Assembly: GCA_016794445.1 (NCBI GenBank)
Contig: JAEUKC010000204.1
Coordinates: 1 to 28,011, forward strand
DNA length: 28,011 bases
DNA from: JADJMO01 sp016794445
GTDB taxonomy: Bacteria; Myxococcota_A; Polyangia; Polyangiales; JADJMO01
Direction: 5' to 3'
Shown here in pieces: positions 23,914-28,011 of the stretch. Numbering within the stretch: the stretch's first letter is position 1; every line of letters starts with the position of its first letter. A program made the position numbers and the translations under genes. The notes beneath the pieces were generated by a model. That model searched no databases. It was not told where the DNA came from and saw only the letters and a list, made by a program, of their open reading frames with translations.

Positions 23914-24690
23914 CTAGAAGCTGACGAGCACGGCGACGCGGCCGAGCAGCCGCGGGCTCTTCTCGTTGAGGCCGAACGCGGGGCCGGCGGTGAGCTGGGC
24001 GTGCCCCAGATCGAGGGCGGCGGTCGGACCGACGAAGTGGCGCGCGCCCCCCTCGGCCTCCTCCTTCTCGATGAAGTCCTCGAGATCCTGCCCGACGTAC
24101 TCGACGCCGAGGCGGAACGTCGAGCCGAGCCGGTAGCTCGCGCCGACCATCGCGAGCACGTCGATGCTGTCGCGCGCCGAGGCGAAGACCTTCTCGGCGT
24201 GCGCGTTGCCCGCGACGCGGAAGGCACCGACGTCGTAGCTCGCGGCACCGCGCAACCACACGCCGAGCGCGCCCCCGCGGCCCTCGCGGAAGCCCGCGCC
24301 GCTGACCGTGAAGCGGAACGGCGACCCGGGATCGGTGACCTGGAAGCGGGCTCCGAAGACGCCCGTGGCGCCGCCGTCCTTGTCGGCGGTGACGATCCCG
24401 AACGGCGCGAAGCGCGAGGTGACGCCGTACCCGAGCGAGACGGTGTGCGAGGCGCCGGCCGCGCCCACCTTGGCCGGCAAGGGTCGATCGGCGGGCACAC
24501 CCGAGCCGAGCCCGAAGCCGTAGCCCGCGGTGAAGACCCCGGCGGAAGGCGTGGTCGGATCGGTCAGGTAGAGGAACGGTCGCTCCTCGGCGGTGACCTT
24601 GCTGGCGGGCGTGGGCGGGGCCACGTCGGCGTCGGCGAGCGCGACCCCTTCGATGGCGACGAGGACCACGGCACTGAGGAGCAAGCGCAT
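23914..24690 (-). CDS. Outer-membrane beta-barrel-like protein
   Basis: 258 residues from the ATG at 24690. The Sec signal peptide is MRLLLSAVVLVAIEGVALADA. The mature protein is rich in alternating amphipathic strands (GVFTAGYGFGLGSG, HTVSLGYGVTSRFAPFGIVTAD, GATGVFGARFQVTD, FRFTVSGAGFREG, IDVLAMVGASYRLGSTFRLGVEYVGQDL, AQLTAGPAFGLNE) and ends RVAVLVSF, with the terminal Phe that marks barrels for the BAM machinery. A charged insert (DFIEKEEAEGGAR) looks like a surface loop. The family is not named. A TATCTT hexamer lies 6 bases before the ATG. It starts 19 bases after the stop of the lysine aminomutase gene and is followed by the GNAT gene. Confidence 0.8.
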   Translation of the reverse strand: MRLLLSAVVLVAIEGVALADADVAPPTPASKVTAEERPFLYLTDPTTPSAGVFTAGYGFGLGSGVPADRPLPAKVGAAGASHTVSLGYGVTSRFAPFGIVTADKDGGATGVFGARFQVTDPGSPFRFTVSGAGFREGRGGALGVWLRGAASYDVGAFRVAGNAHAEKVFASARDSIDVLAMVGASYRLGSTFRLGVEYVGQDLEDFIEKEEAEGGARHFVGPTAALDLGHAQLTAGPAFGLNEKSPRLLGRVAVLVSF

Positions 24691-24709
24691 CGGCGCAAGA
24701 TAGCGCGCT

Positions 24710-25834
24710 TCACCCCGGCGGGTCGACGTAGTCCACGAGCTCGCCGCGGAAGGTCCGCAGCGTCGTCACGCCGTCGCCACGCGCGACCACCGTCTCGGGG
24801 AGCACCGGCACTTTTCCTCGCCCGCCCGGGGTGTCGACGATGTAGCGGGGCAACGCGATGCCCGTGAGCCGGCCCTGCAGCTGGGCCATCAGCGCGACCC
24901 CGGTCGCGATCGACGTGCGCAGGTGTCCGGTGCCGCGGACCGGGTCCGCCTGCAGCAGGTAATACGGACGCACCCGCCGCTTCACGAGCCCCCGGCAGAG
25001 CCGCTCGAGGGTGGCCGCGTCGTCGTTCACGCCGCGCAGCAGCACGGTCTGGTTCATCACCGGGAAGCCCGCGTCGACGAACCGCGCGAGCGCGCGCGAG
25101 GACGCCTCCGTGAGCTCCTTGTCGTGGTTGAAGTGGGTCATCACCCAGATCGGATGCAAGGGCCGGAGGGCGCGCACGAGCTCGCTCGTCACCCGCTGCG
25201 GCAGCGTGACGGGGCACCGGGTGGCGAGGCGGATGGTCTCGACGCTCGGCACGGCGCGGACCGCCGAGAGCAACGCGACGAGCCGCTCGGTCGCGAGCAG
25301 GAGCGGGTCGCCGCCGCTGACGATCACGTCGCGCACGTCGGGGTGGGCGCGGAGCCACGCGAGCGCGGGCTCGAGGCGCGCGAGCGGCACCGGCCCTCCG
25401 CCATCACCGACGATGCGCGAGCGCGTACAGAACCGACAGTAGACCCCGCAGCGATCGGTCGCGAGGAGGAGGACGCGGTCGGGGTATCGCTGCACGAGGT
25501 GCGGCGCGACCTCGTGCGCCTCCTCGCCGAGCGGGTCGCGTAGGTCGCCGGGCACCTCGACGCCCTCGGCCGCCGTCGGCACGCACTGCCTCCGGACGGG
25601 ACACGCGGGGTCGTGCTTGTCGCAGAGCGAGAGGTAGTAAGGGGTGATGCCGAGCGGCAGGCCCGCCTCGGCCGCGCGCCGCACGCCCTCGCGCTCGGCG
25701 TCGGTGAGCACGAGCGCGCGCTCGAGGGCCGCGAGGTCGGTCACGGCGTTGCGCGACTGCCAGCGCCAGTCGGCGGGGCGACGGGGGGCGCGGCGGCCCT
25801 TCTTGGGGTCGTGGAGGGGCAGGTGGCCGTGCAC
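24710..25834 (-). CDS. kamA: Lysine 2,3-aminomutase (radical SAM)
   Basis: 374 residues if GTG at 25834 is the start; no in-frame ATG fits and no Shine-Dalgarno is seen, so the start is uncertain. The N-terminus DWRWQSRNAVTDLAALERAL..LTDAE is characteristic of KamA. The radical SAM cluster is C129-x3-C133-x2-C136 (CGVYCRFC). The PLP lysine is Lys341 in VDTPGGRGKVPVLP, and both acidic residues expected to bind the substrate amino group are present (QADPVRGTGH, Asp297; YIVDTPGG, Asp334). It converts L-lysine to beta-lysine using SAM, 4Fe-4S and PLP. EpmB of E. coli lacks the PGG-K segment, so this is nearer KamA than EpmB. The product's use is not shown in this window. It is divergent from rpmI. 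Confidence 0.9.
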   Translation of the reverse strand: MHGHLPLHDPKKGRRAPRRPADWRWQSRNAVTDLAALERALVLTDAEREGVRRAAEAGLPLGITPYYLSLCDKHDPACPVRRQCVPTAAEGVEVPGDLRDPLGEEAHEVAPHLVQRYPDRVLLLATDRCGVYCRFCTRSRIVGDGGGPVPLARLEPALAWLRAHPDVRDVIVSGGDPLLLATERLVALLSAVRAVPSVETIRLATRCPVTLPQRVTSELVRALRPLHPIWVMTHFNHDKELTEASSRALARFVDAGFPVMNQTVLLRGVNDDAATLERLCRGLVKRRVRPYYLLQADPVRGTGHLRTSIATGVALMAQLQGRLTGIALPRYIVDTPGGRGKVPVLPETVVARGDGVTTLRTFRGELVDYVDPPG

Positions 25835-25878
25835 GGAGCCCGGAACATGGCACTTTTCCCGGCGTTCGCACAGGCGGC

Positions 25879-25906
25879 TTGACCGGCGGCCGCCGCTGAC
25901 TAGAGT
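25879..25906 (+). promoter_or_regulatory. Promoter of the rpmI-rplT operon
   Basis: TTGACC (25879-25884, 5 of 6), a 16-base spacer and TAGAGT (25901-25906, 4 of 6). Transcription would start near 25913 and leave a leader of about 94 bases before the rpmI ATG. Confidence 0.6.
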
Positions 25907-25924
25907 CTGCGCCCCGCTTCGAGC

Positions 25925-25981
25925 CCGGGTTCCCAACCGTCCCGAAACGCCCCGCGAGGGGTGTCCTGGAAACGGACCCGG
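25925..25981 (+). promoter_or_regulatory. Structured leader RNA upstream of rpmI (candidate ribosomal protein leader)
   Basis: The leader folds by inspection into a basal stem CCGGGT/ACCCGG (25925-25930 with 25976-25981), a second stem CCGT/ACGG (25937-25940 with 25972-25975), and a terminal hairpin CGCCCC-GCGA-GGGGTG (25948-25963) whose GCGA loop is a GNRA tetraloop. In other bacteria L20 represses this operon by binding the leader; here that role is inference. Confidence 0.5.
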
Positions 25982-26006
25982 CCGAGCGACTTCGAAAGGT
26001 CCGACG

Positions 26007-26204
26007 ATGCCCAAGATGAAGACCAACCGCGCCGCCGCCAAGCGCTTCAAGCTGAGCGGATCGGGGCGTGTCCGCCGCTCCAAGGCGGGCGGCAACCACA
26101 TGATGCAGGAGAAGTCGCGGAAGCGTATCCGCCGTCTCCGCAACAACGACATGGTTCACTCGAGCCTCGAGAAGCAGATCAAGCTGCTTCTCCCCTACGG
26201 TTGA
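26007..26204 (+). CDS. rpmI: 50S ribosomal protein L35
   Basis: 65 residues from the ATG at 26007, with GAAAGGT about 7 bases upstream as ribosome binding site. The sequence is a textbook L35: PKMKTNRAAAKRFKLSGSGR, SKAGGNHMMQEKSRKRIRRLRN and a basic C-terminus. It is part of the large ribosomal subunit. It is followed after 14 bases by rplT. The usual upstream partner infC is absent, and kamA is divergent instead. Confidence 0.98.
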   Translation: MPKMKTNRAAAKRFKLSGSGRVRRSKAGGNHMMQEKSRKRIRRLRNNDMVHSSLEKQIKLLLPYG

Positions 26205-26218
26205 ACAGGAGCTGAACG

Positions 26219-26563
26219 ATGCCCAGGGTCAAACGAGGGTTCAAGGCGCGTCGTCGCCGCAACCGCATCTTCCGTCACGCGAAGGGCTTCTACTCGGCGC
26301 GCGGCCGCATCTTCGGCGACGCCGTCGAGGCCGTCCGCAACGCGTGGCAGTACCAGTTCATCCACCGCCGCAAGCGCAAGCGTGACTTCCGCCGCCTGTG
26401 GATCGCCCGCATCAACGCGGCCGTCCGCTCGCTCGGTGGCAGCTACAGCAAGCTCGTGCACGCGCTCAAGAACAAGAACATCGGCCTCGATCGCAAGATC
26501 CTCGCCGATCTCGCCGCCGTGCACCCCGACGCCTTCAAGGCCGTCGTCCAGGCCGCCGGTTAG
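26219..26563 (+). CDS. rplT: 50S ribosomal protein L20
   Basis: 114 residues from the ATG at 26219, with AGGAGCTG upstream as ribosome binding site. The family blocks are all present: MPRVKRGFKARRRRNRI, AKGFYSARGRIFGDA, VRNAWQYQFIHRRKRKRDFRRLWIARINAAVR and the C-terminal LDRKILADLAAVHPDAFKAVVQ. L20 binds 23S rRNA early in assembly and in several bacteria represses its own operon. A strong terminator follows, so pheS is not in this transcript. Confidence 0.98.
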   Translation: MPRVKRGFKARRRRNRIFRHAKGFYSARGRIFGDAVEAVRNAWQYQFIHRRKRKRDFRRLWIARINAAVRSLGGSYSKLVHALKNKNIGLDRKILADLAAVHPDAFKAVVQAAG

Positions 26564-26576
26564 CGTTTCCTTGTGT

Positions 26577-26620
26577 CGACGCGACGTCTTCCCGCCCGGG
26601 TCGACGTCGCGTCGTCGTTT
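26577..26620 (+). terminator. Intrinsic terminator after rplT
   Basis: A perfect 12-bp stem, CGACGCGACGTC (26577-26588) with GACGTCGCGTCG (26603-26614), and a 14-base loop, followed by TCGTTT (26615-26620). It begins 14 bases after the rplT stop. Confidence 0.8.
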
Positions 26621-26679
26621 GGGGCCCTCGCGTCTGCCGTGAGGTTCGCAAGGTCTCCGAACAGTGCTACCGCGGCGGG

Positions 26680-27642
26680 GTGATCCGCTGGGGCATCCTC
26701 GGGTGTGGTGACGTCTGCGAGCGCAAGTCCGGGCCCGCGTTCCAGCGCGTGCCTCGATCCACGCTGGTCGCGGTCATGCGCCGCGACGGCGACAAGGCCC
26801 GGGACTTCGCGGCCCGCCACGGCGTGGCGCGCGCCTACGACGACGCCGACGCGCTGATCGCCGACCCCGAGGTCGACGCGGTCTACGTGGCGACGCCCCC
26901 GAGCAGCCACGCCGAGCTCGCGCTCCGCGTCGCGCGCGCCAGGAAGCCTTGCTACGTCGAGAAGCCCATGGCGGCGACGGTCGCCCAGGCCGAGGCCATG
27001 CGCGACGCGTTCGCGACCGCCCGCGTGCCGCTCTTCGTCGCCTACTACCGGCGCGCCCTCCCCCGCTTCCTCGCCGTGCGCGACGCGCTGGCCGAGATCG
27101 GCCCGGTGCGGCTCGCCCGCGTGAGCCTCGGTCGCACCGTGCGCCCCGAGGAGCGCTCGCCCGAGACCGTGTCCTGGCGCGTCCGCCCCGAGATCGCCGG
27201 CGGCGGGCACTTCGTCGATCTCGCCTGCCACACGCTCGATCTGCTGGACTTCCTGCTCGGTCCCCTCGAGGACGTGCAGGGCCGAGCCGACAACCAAGCC
27301 GGCCTCTACGCCGCCGAAGACGCCGTCGTCGCCACGTTCCGCTGCGGCGCGACGCTGGGCGCCGGTGCGTGGAGCTTCGCCGCCCACGGCCGCTGGGACG
27401 AGGTGTCGTTGATCGGCGAGCGCGGGCAGATCGACTTCGCCACCTTCGACGACGTCCCCGTGCGGATCACGACCGCGAGCGGCACCCGCACCCTCGCCAT
27501 CGCCCACCCGACGCACATCCAGGAGCCTTTGATCGCGAGCATCGTCGCGCAGCTGCACGGGGAAGGTGCGTGTGCGAGCACGGGCGACACCGCAGTACGC
27601 ACCACGCGGGTGATGGCGTCGATCCTCGCGCGACACGCGTGA
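26680..27642 (+). CDS. Gfo/Idh/MocA-family NAD(P)-dependent oxidoreductase
   Basis: 320 residues from GTG at 26680. The Rossmann start is IRWGILGCGDVCERKSGPAFQRVP (GxGxxx), followed by YVATPPSSHAELALRVARARKPCYVEKPMAATVAQAE, whose EKPMA is the family's hallmark (Lys near the active site). The C-terminal alpha/beta domain has EIAGGGHFVDLACHTLDLLDFLLGP, with G-G-H-x-x-D-x-x-x-H placing the usual catalytic His and the sugar-binding residues. Members oxidise or reduce sugars, inositols or related alcohols; the substrate here is unknown. The gene stands alone after the rplT terminator and before a lipoprotein gene 30 bases downstream. Confidence 0.93.
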   Translation: MIRWGILGCGDVCERKSGPAFQRVPRSTLVAVMRRDGDKARDFAARHGVARAYDDADALIADPEVDAVYVATPPSSHAELALRVARARKPCYVEKPMAATVAQAEAMRDAFATARVPLFVAYYRRALPRFLAVRDALAEIGPVRLARVSLGRTVRPEERSPETVSWRVRPEIAGGGHFVDLACHTLDLLDFLLGPLEDVQGRADNQAGLYAAEDAVVATFRCGATLGAGAWSFAAHGRWDEVSLIGERGQIDFATFDDVPVRITTASGTRTLAIAHPTHIQEPLIASIVAQLHGEGACASTGDTAVRTTRVMASILARHA

Positions 27643-27660
27643 ACCGCGGCGTGGCTGGCG

Positions 27661-27666
27661 TATCCT
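27661..27666 (+). promoter_or_regulatory. Candidate -10 element (TATCCT) of the terminal lipoprotein
   Basis: TATCCT lies 6 bases before the ATG at 27673, between the oxidoreductase stop and the lipoprotein start; there is no Shine-Dalgarno. The -35 match (GTGAAC, about 17 bases further upstream) is weak. Confidence 0.3.
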
Positions 27667-27672
27667 TCTCGG

Positions 27673-28011
27673 ATGCTCCGCCAGACTCGCTCCCTCTTCG
27701 CGCTGTTGCTCGTGGCCTGTGGCTCCTCCGACGGTGAGGTCACGACCACCGACGACGGGGGCACCGCCGCCGACGGCGCGACCGACACGGGCAGCGCGGC
27801 CGACGTGACGCCGACCGACCCCGACGCGGGCCCTCCCGCCGGGAACCCCGACGGCAAGTGCGACGTCCCTGCCGAGGCCAAGGCCGAGGACACGACCACG
27901 CCGCGCACCGTCGTCGGCACCGGCACCAAGGAGAGCTGCACCGGCGCCGCGTTCGTCGCCGCCGTGGCCAAGGGCGGCGTCATCAAGTTCGACTGCGGGC
28001 CCGATCCCGTC
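27673..28011 (+). CDS. Lipoprotein with Asp/Thr linker and a beta-helix-like start (cut by window edge)
   Basis: The first 113 codons of a protein that continues past the right edge. The ATG is at 27673. The signal peptide MLRQTRSLFALLLVAC has a good lipobox (LVAC, Cys16). A linker rich in Asp/Thr/Gly/Ala/Pro follows (TTTDDGGTAADGATDTGSAADVTPTDPDAGPPAG, about residues 24-57). The last visible part, GTGTKESCTGAAFVAAVAKGGVIKFDCGPDPV, resembles the beginning of right-handed parallel beta-helix surface proteins, where 'SCT-x-AA-xx-A-xx-GG-xI-F-x-CG' leads into the helix. That comparison is from memory; the diagnostic repeats lie outside the window. Confidence 0.75.
   Translation, partial: MLRQTRSLFALLLVACGSSDGEVTTTDDGGTAADGATDTGSAADVTPTDPDAGPPAGNPDGKCDVPAEAKAEDTTTPRTVVGTGTKESCTGAAFVAAVAKGGVIKFDCGPDPV

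Noticed and set aside
24710..25834. EpmB (EF-P beta-lysylation) instead of KamA
   Set aside because: The PGG-x-GK PLP-lysine segment and DWRWQ start match KamA, and no efp or epmA gene is adjacent.
26007..26563. Loss of infC from the genome
   Set aside because: infC is only absent from this window; it may be located elsewhere.
1..28011. tRNA genes, insertion sequences, integrases or toxin-antitoxin pairs
   Set aside because: No cloverleaf-like segment, transposase motif, terminal inverted repeats or small paired toxin/antitoxin genes were seen on either strand.

Overview
This is a very GC-rich, almost fully coding bacterial chromosome segment. Several features point to a myxobacterium-like member of the Myxococcota, probably Polyangia: lipoproteins with Asp/Thr/Ser/Gly-rich linkers, 'DAGPPP' low-complexity stretches, a sigma-54 response regulator, many envelope proteins and an eukaryote-like (type 2) IleRS. 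That placement is inference from sequence style; there is no rRNA in the window. I see no tRNA, CRISPR array, insertion sequence, integrase or plasmid/phage gene, so it reads as core or shell chromosome rather than a mobile island.

Layout. 1-222 (-) is the N-terminus of a secreted protein cut by the window edge. 363-1247 (+) is an acetyltransferase with a peptidase-like N-terminal region; it shares a CTAG double stop with 1244-1711 (-), a hypothetical protein that follows ileS (1716-5375, -). IleRS carries an unusual insert of about 110 residues just after its KMSKS-like loop. 5436-5903 (+) is a small histidine-motif lipoprotein followed by a FemAB-like GNAT (5911-7050). 7058-7582 (-) is a Cys-rich lipoprotein and 7708-12090 (-) a 1460-residue secreted metzincin-type metalloprotease.

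12320-16185 (-) is a regulatory operon: membrane histidine kinase, sigma-54 response regulator, then an ATP-grasp-like protein. Divergent from it, 16362-21628 (+) encodes a complete tripartite efflux pump (EmrA-like adaptor, EmrB-like DHA2 transporter, TolC-like channel) and a proline-rich outer-membrane protein. The divergent intergenic region holds a near-consensus sigma-54 promoter and upstream direct repeats, suggesting that the two-component system controls the pump.

21568-25834 (-) is a co-oriented run: lysine 2,3-aminomutase, an outer-membrane barrel protein, a GNAT, a small lipoprotein with four spaced Pro-Cys-Leu motifs, a TetR regulator whose promoter sits inside a nested palindrome, and a fatty-acid hydroxylase-family membrane protein overlapping the TetR stop by ATGA. 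26007-26563 (+) is rpmI-rplT with a structured leader and a strong terminator. It is followed by a Gfo/Idh/MocA oxidoreductase and the start of a lipoprotein with a beta-helix-like beginning, cut by the right edge.

Most promising for follow-up: the IleRS insert, the nested TetR operator with its embedded promoter, the PCL-repeat lipoprotein and its shared leader, the sigma-54/two-component/efflux arrangement, and a recurring -10-like hexamer 6-9 bases before start codons that suggests leaderless transcription.
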